From assembly GCF_014805625.2 (NCBI RefSeq), contig NW_023998414.1, positions 15,487,758 to 15,551,757 on the forward strand: a DNA stretch of 64,000 nucleotides. Direction: 5' to 3'. Both the position numbers and the translations under genes were made by a program. This stretch comes from Glossina fuscipes (lineage: Eukaryota; Arthropoda; Insecta; Diptera; Glossinidae). Each line of letters starts with the position of its first letter. Position 1 is the stretch's first letter. This document shows positions 49,001 through 61,200 of the stretch, piece by piece. Under the pieces are notes generated by a model. The model had not been told where the DNA came from and made no database searches. It saw only the letters and a list, made by a program, of their open reading frames with translations.

Positions 49001-52000
49001 AAAGCAAAAATTGATACTTATATGTGTTGCTTTGTTTTCCACAATATATTACAATAGTAATTCCTTCAAAATGATTGATAGGGAGAGACTTGAATTCATT
49101 GGTTGTCTTCTCTTCTTTTATAGGCGGAATTTGTTGCTTTCGCAAATGAACAGTCATATTCTGAGCAGCATCACAGAGTCGTCTTTTTGACTTGGTAACC
49201 CCGTTTTATATTTGTAACGACATTCATATCTGGAAAATTTTATTGGGACGAACCGTTGGCTCCGCGGACCAGCATATTTTGCTAAAAACCGACCAAAACT
49301 ATAATAAGAAAACAACACTGTGTTGTTTCCTTCTGCAACCAGTGATCGCCTTAGACGATGAAAACAACGTAAACAAAATATTTGGAATTTTACGGAGTTA
49401 ACCGATTTGGTCAATGAAGTCGCATATAATTATGAGACGTTGTCGTAGCGGCGCAAGGATTTTTGTGTCCAAAAAATTTTAGTCCAAAAATTATCTATGA
49501 GATTTCTCTTTCGATTTCAGTAGCTTTAGAGGGACTAGCGTCAACTTATCTAGAAATGAAACATCGCTGCCAGTGAAGGAAAAAAAGCGTGAGATGAGGT
49601 GCATGCAAGCGCGTTGATGACGGCTCAAGTATCAATGGTGTCAAGTCAAGTTTTAGTCTCAACAATAATGTTCAACACCGTCTGCGAAGATTGGCGTCAT
49701 TGAAGATGCAATTCGAAGTACGAGCGCTTTGCTTTCATCAAATTTATTGTTTGAATAAACGCATCCTTTTTATATAAAAGGTGTAAAATAAATGGATGGC
49801 AACTCATTCATGAAAGCCGTGCGCTTTTCTGTCAACCATTAGCGTTGGCTTTGTTAAAAATTGAGCAATTCTAGAACAACTTTAATTATCGTATATTTCG
49901 TGGCTACAGTAACAATTCTTGCTATAAATATTCTGCCGGAACAGCATTAGTCCGTCCCCCTGAAAAGCTCTTTAACATTCATTATTCATTTTTTTTTCGA
50001 GATTCTAACAGATTATTGTTATTTCTGAATCCCCAGGGCGTTCGCTGTTGGCCATATCTTCGCATTTAACTCACAACATCTGCGAATTCACGATGTGTTT
50101 ATGAAACAAAAGTTAAGGGTATCATTGAAACTTTTTAATGTGAAGCACACGCTGTACTTAAACAAAATTTAATGTAAATTTGTTTGTTACCTTTTATTGC
50201 CTGAAATTTCTTTATAAAGCATATAGTGTAGCTGAAAATATGTACAAGGAATGAACAAGATAATATGAGCATCTGACATATATACAATGTTTGGGCTACC
50301 ATTAGCTTCTAGAACAATTCAAATTCTTCACAAAATACATTGAGCGTAGCGTGGCTAAATAGTTTCGAAGGCAATGTTGCTCCATTTTTGCAGCAAAACA
50401 TTCACTAATTACTTTAAACTCTCGATATCGATTCACTTATCTTCAAATGTGGCGATTATGCTGGCCAGGGAAGATGCCGTTGATGCTGTTACGATGCTGC
50501 TCGAACGAACACGAAGCCGTTTTGGCTGTATGTGCTTGACTGTAGTAAGCGGACGGTTCGGATTGTTCACTTGTTTTTCGTGTTCTCCATAAGTAATCCT
50601 GCCCGCTTGTAGATAACATTGTGAACGATAATTCGTCAAACTATAAAACATTCCTCCAAATCCTAAACACATATATCCACATTATCCAAAGACTAAACAC
50701 ACATAACACAGACATAGAGTAGCCATTAACGTTAACGATAAAGCTGAATATCTACTGCAGCCCTATCTATAATGCAGTCAGCCGGTTATATTATATTATG
50801 GGTCGATGACGTCAAACGAAATGCTACAGAGCACGAATGACTACAACTAATGCATTGCATTTCTTATGACAAAAGCCTATTAAATGAGGCGTTTTGGCGT
50901 GGATGGCTTCAAAAGGCCAACTGTTCTTTGCACCTCGCCTAGAATATGGCAGCTATCGCGATTATCGATGAACAATAGTTTGAATCGGATATTTTTACCA
51001 TTTGAAAAAAATCGATAAATAATTATGTCTACATCTTAGATACGTTAGGACCAAGTATAGCATAAGTAACAATAATGATGACAAATTCGGTTATTAAAGG
51101 GCGTAACGAAAAAGGCGGCATTGGTAAATTACGATTTTCCTATTCACAAAGCTTCTCGAGTAAGTCGTCTATTGTTATATAAATTAAGTTTACACTCAGC
51201 AGCAGCGTACAGTGAGGTGAGAATGAGTCCTTTATGAATGGGAATCTGAAATTATTTTTATTCATAAGTGAACGTAACATCTGTGCCGAATGAGTGACAG
51301 TCTACTGTCATACTCCTCCATGAAATTGCATTTTATTGGCTCGCTTGACAATATATATCTATTGTAATCATTGCGAATCTATAAATAGCATATCCGATCG
51401 GCCTATTTTGCATTGCAATTCAAACACTAACCCATTAAAAGGCGAATGCAAAGTGCATTTTTTATATGTCACCGAACGATGTCGATGTAGTACTCTTGTC
51501 ATTCTATTTCCATTCTATTCATCAAAAATTTTGTATACCTTCGATCAGCTTAAGTGAAAACTATTCTTAATTTTAAGTACATTTTAATGCGCTGTCTCTT
51601 CCATTCGCTCTTTTCGCGCACATGATTCGATCGACTATTTCATTACATTAAATATTTCACATTAAACTAATATTTAAGTTGCTCTCTTCCAATCAGAAGA
51701 AAAATATAATTGCAACAGACAACAAGGGGAAATCTGTAATAATTTCTCAAATCAAAAGCATAATTATATAATTTCTCTAGACGAACATGAAATATTTAAG
51801 TCACTTTACCCGCCGCAATTTCGAGTTAAGAATTGAATAAAAATTAAGGATTTGAGTCTGAGTGAGAACATTAAGCGTCGTAATCCAGTTGTTAAAGTAT
51901 TTGCAATTTTTCAGTCATTTTCGTCATAAAATATTGAAAGATAAAACTTGTTGCTATATATAAAGGTTTTAGTTCGATGTTACAGACGGTACTTATAAAA

Positions 52001-52149
52001 GTTATTTGCATTTTCTACATGCATTCAGTGGTCAAAATCGGACTATCATAGACAAAAAATTCTTTTCATATTCACATCTCTTTTCAACAAGTGCGTTAAA
52101 CAGAGAGTGATTATGAAATTGTTCCGATTTATGAATCAAAATACGTCTG
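46057..52149. other. AT-rich non-coding block
   Basis: No gene is recognised. There is a duplicated CGAATCAAACCCGAC string at about 47551-47594. A CAA run at 48482-48498 and a TTG-rich run at 48636-48666 form a loose inverted pair. A TA run lies at 48918-48939. Overlapping frames on both strands at 49154-49414 lack any recognisable motif. Confidence 0.45.
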
Positions 52150-52330
52150 TTTGCTTCACAATTCATCAAAATAACCTAAAAATTGCAATCTGTGAACAAG
52201 CATAAGATAAACGGGCAGACAAATAAACCTAAGCGATTTTGAATCGGCTTGTATAAGAAGGGACGAGTCTGCCTTCAGAGACATTCCAACCGAATTTCAT
52301 AACGCAACACAACGCATTTTTAGCGTATCC
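52150..52330 (-). repeat. DINE-1-like fragment, inverted
   Basis: It has the inverse of the core: ATTCATCAAAATAACCTAAA, then GGGCAGACAAATAAACCTAAG and GATTTTGAATCGGCTTGTAT, then GTCTGCCTTCAGAGACATTC. No terminal palindrome is left. Confidence 0.45.
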
Positions 52331-53845
52331 CTGGTCTAGGATTGCAGTTATATTATGGAAACTTTGTAGATATTTTCACCTCAAGCGGCGAATAATTTGT
52401 TTAAAATTTCAAAAATTAGAGCAAAATATTTTTTGTTCATAGACATGATGCGTAATGTAACGTAGGTAACGAAATTGTTTTGAAACTATTTGCTTAAGCA
52501 GTTCTTAAACATTTTCTATAAGACAGAATTTCGCCAATTTCTTGCATTTGCTTGGCGAATTACATGCACATTCAAATAACCAAATAGTAAGCTTACAAAG
52601 CCACAGAAGTTGAAGAATAATTCTTTGGCTTTCTCAGCATCGTTAAAATTATTATTAATGTAATTAAGATTGGAAAGCAAATTATAATATATACCATGTC
52701 GACCTAGCTTCCTTTATTATGTTTTAACATTTATTCATTGCCTAACATCTTTGGGGGGGACATCTAATGCGAGGTTTAAAACGATATTCAATGAATATTT
52801 GTTGGCCATAGATCGATGGGAAATCAAGAAAATGGTGCGGAATGGAATGAGCAAAAATATTGAAATCGATCAATAAATAGCATGACAATGATAATAATGC
52901 TTTTATATACAATACTTATTATTATAAAATAAATATGACATCCGTGAGTAAAAGAGCCGTCAATTACGTTAGCCTATAGTTTAAGAATCCAAAGAATATA
53001 TATATATATTCGCAATGACGATTTTGGCATGGATGGAACTCGCTCTGGCCAGTCTTGATTGGAATGAATATATTGTTGCATCTTTACATGGGGCCCGGAA
53101 GTGAATTTATATTACAGTCGACAAAGCACTACGGATGTAATTCCGTGTAACTGTAAATTTTTCTGGTATTGAGATAATTGCCACTTCGTCGAAAGCGAAC
53201 CATTGAACCATTTGAGATCGTTGAGGAAATTTCTGGAAAACATAAAACAACTGTACGCACTGTTTTGATAGCGGAGAGCCGATCAAAAATAGTGCGATAC
53301 AGAAATGAATGAAATAAGGCGTGTCCTCGTTTTTTTCTTTTAACAGCATCTAACGGCGTTAAGCAATTTTAACCGCATTCGTTACCGAGAAAATAGTTTA
53401 GACTAAATGTGTATACTATGCAGCTGATACAGCTACGCTGTTAATGGGACAAAAAGATCAGAGCGTATATACATTTGTAGGATGATAAAAAGGATAAACT
53501 ATAAACATTCAAATATCTGTTATGCAATTGTATTAAGTAAGTGCGCACCTTCAAGTAACCTTCGTTGTTAAATGGATGCATTTCTGTTAAAATCGTAACT
53601 TGACTTTAGACAAACAGTTCTTCATTGTGTAACATTGTAAATTGTGTGCATAACTGTTTACATGTTAGTACAAACAAACCTAATTCGTAGAGTTTCATAA
53701 GCGACAATGAAATGCAGTGCTATGCAGTAAAAGAAATCATTTGTGAAAATATGCCATAAGCTACGCTACAACTAAACTAGTGCATAGTATGTTTCCTTCC
53801 ATAAACCCTAGTTACGTAATTATATACTTTATAGCTGAGTTGATA
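52331..53845. other. AT-rich non-coding block
   Basis: Nothing is recognisable here beyond a short TA run near 52998-53011. Confidence 0.5.
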
Positions 53846-54010
53846 ATGAACTTAAAATTTCTCATACATTCTGGCTTCCTCTCTGTTTTACTGTATTTAG
53901 TAGTATTATCAACACAATTAAACTTTGCATACAACAGCAACAGCAACAACAACAGCAACAGCAACAACATAAACAACGAAGTTGAAAATCTAACTAATTA
54001 CAAGCCTTAG
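53846..54010 (+). CDS. possible small secreted, Asn/Ser-rich protein
   Basis: This frame of 54 residues starts MNLKFLIHSG and has a hydrophobic core (FLSVLLYLVVLS) ending at TQLNFA, which is the layout of a cleavable signal peptide. An Asn/Ser-rich stretch follows, encoded by a CAACAG-type repeat (about 53933-53970), then an acidic NEVENLTNYKP and a stop. The start at 53846 is preferred to the upstream Met at 53780 because it gives a compact signal sequence with a basic N-terminus. It could be a short peptide, the first exon of a longer gene, or a chance frame over a microsatellite. I see no convincing splice donor or promoter. No family is recognised. Confidence 0.25.
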   Translation: MNLKFLIHSGFLSVLLYLVVLSTQLNFAYNSNSNNNSNSNNINNEVENLTNYKP

Positions 54011-56174
54011 AGAAAATTTATATAATTTTCTTTGAGGCACATACACACAAGCCCAGCATTAAATTAACTCCAAGGATTACATGACAGTTTGTTAGGTTTA
54101 ATAGCGCCGATGATTAAGATCTTTTTCCTTAAATAAGTAAATAGTTGAGAAAATTTCTATGCTTATTTCATATCGTTTTTTCTCTTTTGTTTTTTTCTCT
54201 TTGAATAACGTTGATGACAGCTCCCAGTCATCTTTTTGGACAAAAAAAATAAGTTCTAGCTAAAAAACAAAACCAAAGAAAGAAAGAAAGAAAAAATTAT
54301 TTTTGAATAATTTTGACGCCTAGTGAAGGACAAACTAACTCATTTCAATTGTTATGCTTATTACAACCACCACCGAAGCATATGTAATAAATGTGTCCTA
54401 ATCGCTAAATACAACACCAAAGATCGGTGATTTTTATAAGGTTTACGTGCAAAGCTAAAGAGAAAAGTTCACAGACATATGAACACCAATGCAATCTTAG
54501 TTTCTCTGTTCAAGCGAACGAACGTCGGCGCTCCTGTCAAACTGCCAGTTCACTTGTTCTATTTTTTCCGTGTTGAAACCGTTATATAAATCACTATTGT
54601 AACATAATTCTTTTAAATGAAAACAACGACAAATTGTTACGCGTTAATATTTTGATTATTAGAAGGAAAAGAAAAGAAACGCATAGGAAAAGGTTTAGTA
54701 ATTTTACGCGCACTCATCTGCTCAAAATCGGACATCGGCTTATTACCCAGCTTAAAACATTTACGCACTATGTCCATGCATTGTCTTTGACTTTCACTTT
54801 ACTCTTAATGTGTAAACAATTTCTGTTAGGCAGCGGTAGGTAGCGGTAGGTGTTGTGATGTTTATTAAAAAACGGGAACTTGTCAATTAACTTAAGGTAC
54901 GCCGTGCATCTGGACCATGTACGGAAAAATTGTTTACAAGAATTTACCATTTAAAGCCCACATACATCGTAACTCTACGAAAAACCAAACTCCTGCTATT
55001 AGAATCGATCAACAAATTACTAAAGTAGGGCGTTTCGAATGACAGCAGCTTTGTCAGGTCGTCACGAAGAAGCGAAGAACTGATATTAAATATTGCTCGA
55101 AACCTGACGATTTGAAAACTATTTTAGTACTTTTGAAGGTGAAGAAAAAACGAAATGTGCAACGACTTAAGAAGAGAAAGGTCGTGAACTACACGATCGT
55201 TACAAATCTGTGGGAAAAGATAGAGAAAGCCGGGACTGTCACGTAAGACCGGAAAGAAACTTAGCTATTATTCTATTTGCTGATACATTCAATGGTAGAA
55301 GTTAACGTGGTTACAGCGGGTACGGCTCTGTCCACTCACGTAGAGACGGGTATTTTTGGAAGCTTCATCGCGCCTATGATTATCTCAAATTCGCGACACG
55401 TTAAACAAAAAAAGCACGGCAAGGTACGCGGCACTGTAAAGATCATGGCACCGTGTGCACGCATGCGGTACAGCTTCAGAAACATTGATCCCCGATGAAT
55501 GATGGGCATTATGCTGCTGCGTGTACGACGATGCAGCTAATGCAGCGCATTACTCCGTGGGTGATTGGGTACACTTGAAATGATATAATGTGCCGTAATA
55601 TGCACCCCACCTCCCAATCTGTCCGCGAAAGGACCAGCGCAAGAGATGTATTTTGAATAAAAGAAAAGAAAAGATACTTAGTGTATTTATATTTTTTAGT
55701 TTTTTATTCGTTTCATTGTCATTTTTTTCCGTCACCCGCCGTCTCTTCATCCCCTTCAGAGTCTAGCTCTAGACTGGAGAAAGTAATTGGGTGTTCGATT
55801 AAATAATGATAGTAAAACATATCATAAAAGTTCTGCTCGATTTTTCCTTAATTAAATTACAATTATTTCGGATTTCATTTCTGTTCTCTATTTTTTATTG
55901 CGTTTTACAATTTTCTCGTATTGTTTGAATAAAATCAATTTAATGACAATTAACACGAATAGCAAGCAAATGATACATATGTGTGCGTTTTGCTCAAACT
56001 CATTCAATCAAACAATTTCTATGCATACTATGGCATACTTTTAATTACATACATATTGCAAATGAAGAATTATGTCATCATCACATCCCCTACAACACAT
56101 GGCAAGATGCCATTATATTCTCTATGTACGCAAGCATGCATCATCCCGACTTGTATGTGTAAATTGAGCATTTT

Positions 56175-56225
56175 TGTTTTTGTTTTCGTTTTCGTTTTCG
56201 CTTTCGTTTTCGTTTTCGTTTTTGT
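56175..56225 (+). repeat. (GTTTTC)n hexamer array
   Basis: About eight units of GTTTTC with small variations (GTTTTT, GCTTTC). In one frame it reads as alternating Phe-Val, which accounts for the open frame there. Confidence 0.9.
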
Positions 56226-57718
56226 GAACCACTATTGAACTTTAATGGTCATTGAAAAGTTCACAAAAACACAACTTCACATAATGATAACTAAAGTGCT
56301 TACCATACACAACATACAAGAATATGCACGCAGGAAATCTAGTAAATTTGCTAAGACAATAATAAATCTCCAGTCTCGCAATACCCTACATATTAAAAGT
56401 GGTTCGAATCACATAAGTAAGGAAATAAATAATTAAAAAATGAATGAATAAACAGAAATGAGATTCATATTCGATGTTTAGAGAAAGTCCAAACTCGTAT
56501 CTACGCACCTAACAAATCCAGAAAGGATGTTATAGTTAAATAGTAATATAATGGAAAGATTTTTGCAATTTATAGGCGCACCCTTATCGATCGTTGGTTT
56601 CAATTTGTATACCCTGCACAACGTGCGTTAACATCAAATTTCGGTTTTTGCGCACATATACGATACCCAGGAAAACTTAAGAGAGATCCATTTGACTGAA
56701 TCGATAAAAGCATTATTTTCGGTCATATTTTGAAAATATTTTGATGATACCTTTATAAAGTCCTACATGGAAAAAGTCATTAAGAGCAGAGTTTACTTTG
56801 ACATATTAAACGAATGTGAAAGAATTTGATGGGATGATGTGACTGTTTCTTAATTTCCTCCCATTATTTTTCAGCATTTTATGATGATTACAGCGATTTA
56901 ATGTATAACTTTATCGCGGTTGATTAGATTTACATGCGTCTATTCTTCAAAATTCCTCCTTATAGGGCTGCTCATGAGAAGTAAGCCTTTACAAGACAAC
57001 AAAATCTCATTTATGTATATTATGACGAACAAAGTTTAAATACTATCTTATGCGAGGTGGTGTAGAGCATTGGCGAACGATTGGCCAACATTCAATTCAG
57101 TTGTCTATAAATTAAGTTGAAAAACATAAAACCGTAAATTTTAGTTTGACTTGTTGTGCGAATTGTTCACATACAGAATCGCAGGCAAGCAGATATAACA
57201 AAATCGATTACAGTTAGTCACATTAATAAAAATTATATCGACTTTTTGGGATTTTGACTTGTAAGCATTACACGCATTTCACAGACGGTTTAAACAGCCC
57301 GCGGCTTAGGAAGTTAACTTAAGTTTCATCGGCCGTTTATTATTAAATCGCATACTAACTTATAATCAACTTTTAGTAAATTTAGATGAATTTACGTAAA
57401 GTCAACGGAAATATTCTTAGACCCATTATTAAATAGACATGGAATTACCTTAATTTGACCCATAATATAGCTATGACATTTATTCTATTCGCACATTCTT
57501 TCTGCTTCGTCAACAAAGACAAAATCGGTACTTGGAAGAGAATGCGTAGTTGATACAAATGTACAATCAATGTTTTGAAATTGACGTACAATCAAGTAGT
57601 AGTACAACGAAAGCTTAGAACAATCGGGCGAATGAGGAGCGGATAAGTAGCAGTAGATATAATTCAAAAATATATACAAATTTTTAAATGTCTGCATATA
57701 TTACATGTTCTTGTATAT

Positions 57719-57721
<3 letters not shown>

Positions 57722-57750
<29 letters not shown>
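57722..57750 (+). repeat. (TA)n microsatellite
   Basis: A pure TA run of about 29 bp. Confidence 0.92.
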
Positions 57751-57753
<3 letters not shown>

Positions 57754-57959
57754 GGGAATGTCGTCAATCAGTCGGCACTTCAAAGAAAAAGATGACTTTT
57801 TCTAAATAATACAATATTATATGCATATGCATAATACCATAACGGATAACCTTATCAAGTGCGTCTATAGCCAACGTATTATTATAGAAATAGAAATTAA
57901 CTTAAAGCAAATATAAAAGTAGGGTTATGTTTGAAAGAAAACAAATAAGAATATCCTAT

Positions 57960-58840
57960 TCGCTCGTGACCGAATCTTTTATACCCATCACCGTTCCCGC
58001 AAAAAAGACTAAAAAAAAGGCAAAAGACAGAAATTTTCATCCTCTATATATTGACTGGGCGCGGCTGATTTTTGTTTGGTTTTGAGGATAAAAGTGGAAC
58101 TTCATATGGTGTATTTGGTAGAGTTTATGAGCAACGAGCAACAAACACGGAAAGCAATATGCTATCATTTTTTGTCGCATAGACGTGTAGACGTTGCAGG
58201 CGTATTATTTAAAAGTTTGGGTTTGGAAGTTTCAAATTCTCTTATAGGGAATATCTTCATGTTTGCGAACGGGAGAATTTTTACTGCTGATACTACACGC
58301 TTACGCTAGCCAAGAATTTGGATATTTTACCGGGTATTTGAAGCTTGCTTTTCTACATTCCAGAAGTTTTGATAAAAAAAGAGCCTATGATACGTAATAA
58401 AATTGAATAGGCGTGGCATTACCCACGATGTGAGAACGGCCAAAAAACCAATGTTTATATCCTTTGAAAAACAGAATCATTCTTCAAGTAGTGCTGTAAG
58501 CGTGTGCTGCAACCGGTTTGGCCCATTTTCGATACAAAATTTCGTACAAGCGCTTCCAAAGTGTCCGCCAAATTTGATGTCGACATCTTCATTTTTGCAA
58601 CCAGGAGAGTGCCAAAGACAAACACCATGCAGACAGACAGACGGCCAGACATGGCTTAATCAATTCAGAATTCACAATAGATATTGCATAGATGGGCGGA
58701 TGCGCAATCGGACATACAGACTTGCTTAAATCAATTCAGAATTTGATGCTGATCGAGAATGTGTGTGTGGTTTTTTGCGTCTCTAAAGTTTCCTTCTGGG
58801 CGATGCAAACGTTTCGACTAAACGAATATAGTTTTCATGC
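57960..58840 (-). repeat. DINE-1-like dispersed repeat, inverted
   Basis: The left limit has CGTGACCGAATCTTTTATACCC (57965-57986). Further in, read in this orientation, are CAGACAGACAGACGGCCAGA (58631-58650), CATGGCTTAATCAATTCAGA, a second TTAAATCAATTCAGAATTTG, ATGCTGATCGAGAATGTG and GTTTCCTTCTGGGCGATGCA (near 58790-58810). That last series closely follows the inverted DINE-1 consensus as I remember it. The two CAATTCAGAATT blocks suggest a partial duplication. The frames inside it are not genes. Confidence 0.65.
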
Positions 58841-60899
58841 TTTGGCGATGGGAATAAGAATAAGACCGGGATAACTGTAGTTTGCACAAATGCCAATCAA
58901 AAAGCGCTATGTCTAGTGAGTATGTTTGCGTCTGTTCACCGGCATTGATGGTCGTTTCTGCAACAATCTATCGCTTAATTTGATCAGCTGGTAATACACT
59001 ATGCCTTCCTGTTCCCAACATATATGCGTAGCAAATCTTCGTGGAAGTGTATATTTCCCCACGTTGTCAATAGGCGTGGCTCCCTTGGACTAACCCTTTG
59101 TTGCATATCGAAAATGCAATTTTAAGCATTCCATGGTTACCATCTGTAGACAATGAGTAACTCAATAATTCTAAATGGACAATTTTTATTGGTAAAAAAA
59201 ATAAAAAACTCATCAGAAATAAATAAACAATTGTATGGAATATTGAAAATCGCGCTAAAACAAAACAATTCGTGTAAAAAAAAGAATTTTTTTTCTTTTT
59301 AACTCGCTTTAAATAAAATTTCATGAAAGTTCGTGTAAAAAGAGAATTACGTGTATATGCATTTCAATGTATTCAAGGATGAAATTAACAAATTCGAGGA
59401 CAAAATTTCAATCCTAAAATTTTAGAAGTAGAGACATTGTGTATAAATTCCTAACTTTAAATCAAATCTAATGTTTTCCATATATTTGACTAAATTACAA
59501 TCAAACTATGACGACTTTTAAATCAATTCACACTCATTCTCAATTCATAAAATTCATGCCAAGCTTGCCAGTCTCTTTTTAGCTTTAACAGCAAATCTCA
59601 TTGAGATTATGAAAAATGTTTTTTTTTATGAAAACTTTTTAGTAAAAGTTAGGTAAATATTGATCCGAACGATTTTGCATTTAATAGAAATATATTTCAT
59701 TCGGCGTTTGCTCGCTCATTGGCTTCAACTCATCTTCTAAACGTTCTAAAAACGTGCACTCTTACTCAGAGTGTAATGAACTAATAGAATCAACCGCGTG
59801 ATCTTCATACGATTGATACTAACCTGGGCGGGCATACGGATCGTGTGTCTATTGATAATGTTCGCGGAAGCTTCAGCAGCCCCGATTGCATAGAGGGTGC
59901 AAGAGTGGAGTAGTGGGTTTTCCACGTACTTACAAACATATGTCCACTTGTAACAGAACACTTGTTGTTTGTCCCTTTACACTGCTCTCATACATCGATG
60001 CGTCGTGTAAGGTAAAGTAGCAAACCAACTAACTAACCGATCAACTAACCGACTAAATGTGTGGCATTAAATTCAATTAAACAATTTTACCAAAATGAAA
60101 ATATATGCTTATATGTATTTTCTCTTTTAATGTCACAACATTTTATCGTTCACATACATACGAACACAAACCACCATATACGTAAAATGAATTTAATTGA
60201 AATATTTTTCATTTGATAAAAAGTTTATGCTTTTATTTATTTTGGTAAATTTACAACTACTCACTTAACTGTATACGAACATATGCACGCATAGAACACA
60301 TTCTATTGTTTTGTGTGCGTTGACCGACTATTGAACTATTATAATTAAATTTATCTTATATGATAAATGACGCGGAAATCGGATGTCTTCACATTAATAG
60401 TTAATGCAAGAAAACACAATTGTAATTGAAAGTTTTACAAAATTTTTAATTAACTTTACAAACTTCGCTTAGAAGTGAACAATAAGTAATATTGCGCTGA
60501 AGGGGCTCATTCCTAAATGCCATGCTTGCCAACTATATAGAATGGAGCGACTGCTTGCTAAAAAGGATGCAGCTAAGTCTTTCAACTGTCTAAAAATTAG
60601 CCAACATGACATTTTAATGGTCACCATCGATTGGTGCCACTCGGACTTATCCTTAAGAAACGAATTAAGCTTCTGTGACGCTGTGTTCTTCAATTAGACG
60701 TCAAAAACTTAACCGACTATTATTGTGTTTTGTATAAGATTTCGGGCAATGCGTCTGATCAAATACATTAACCTTCACGAAGCAATTGTGCCATGAAAAA
60801 CTTTGCATTTTCATACAAGTGTAATATGTAAATGTGTGTGCATGCATGTAACTTCCAGAAGAAATTAAGGTATATTCGCGTTTTATTCTAGCGATCAAG
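58841..60899. other. AT-rich non-coding block
   Basis: No gene is seen. A short imperfect array of AACTAACCGACT-type units lies near 60023-60056. Confidence 0.5.
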
Positions 60900-61200
60900 C
60901 TTTTTTGTTTGTATGTCTATCGGTGCGTACAGTTTTGTGATCAACTTTTGCAATATTTTTACATTGGTTCATTGGTGTGCTTTGGCTCAAAGATGAATTC
61001 TCTTGAAAATGGATCAGACCCGATTACTTAACGCCTTATTTCGATGTAGTCCTCATATGAAAAAAATTAAAATTTTCAAAATTTTCCCACAAAATTCATT
61101 AACTAATAGTATTTCGCTATAGAAAATTGACGTGAAAATTTTAGATCGGACGGGATGGTGTTTTGGACCCTCTCCTATATAAACGTACCTATGAAATGTA
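60900..61200 (+). repeat. DINE-1-like fragment
   Basis: It contains TTTGTATGTCTATCGGTGCG, GGCTCAAAGATGAATTCTCT, GAAAATGGATCAGACCCG, CGCCTTATTTCGATG and GGACCCTCTCCTATATAAAC. The order agrees with the copies at 39.7 and 42.8 kb, but the 5' tip and CTGTC core are decayed. Confidence 0.45.

Larger units (their letters stand above)
54011..57959. other. mostly AT-rich non-coding block
   Basis: No gene is recognised. At 55020-55640 the composition is less AT-rich and frames such as KKRNVQRLKKRKVVNYTIV look more protein-like, but no family fits. A lone GTATACCCTGCACAAC at 56608-56623 resembles the tip of the palindrome-ended repeats. A TA run lies at 57722-57750. Confidence 0.45.

Noticed and set aside
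49154..49414. Overlapping open frames on both strands as a gene
   Set aside because: Neither has a domain or signal; the overlap of two similar frames argues for chance.
56401..56411. B-box-like GGTTCGAATCA as part of a tRNA gene
   Set aside because: No A box at the right distance and no cloverleaf can be drawn.
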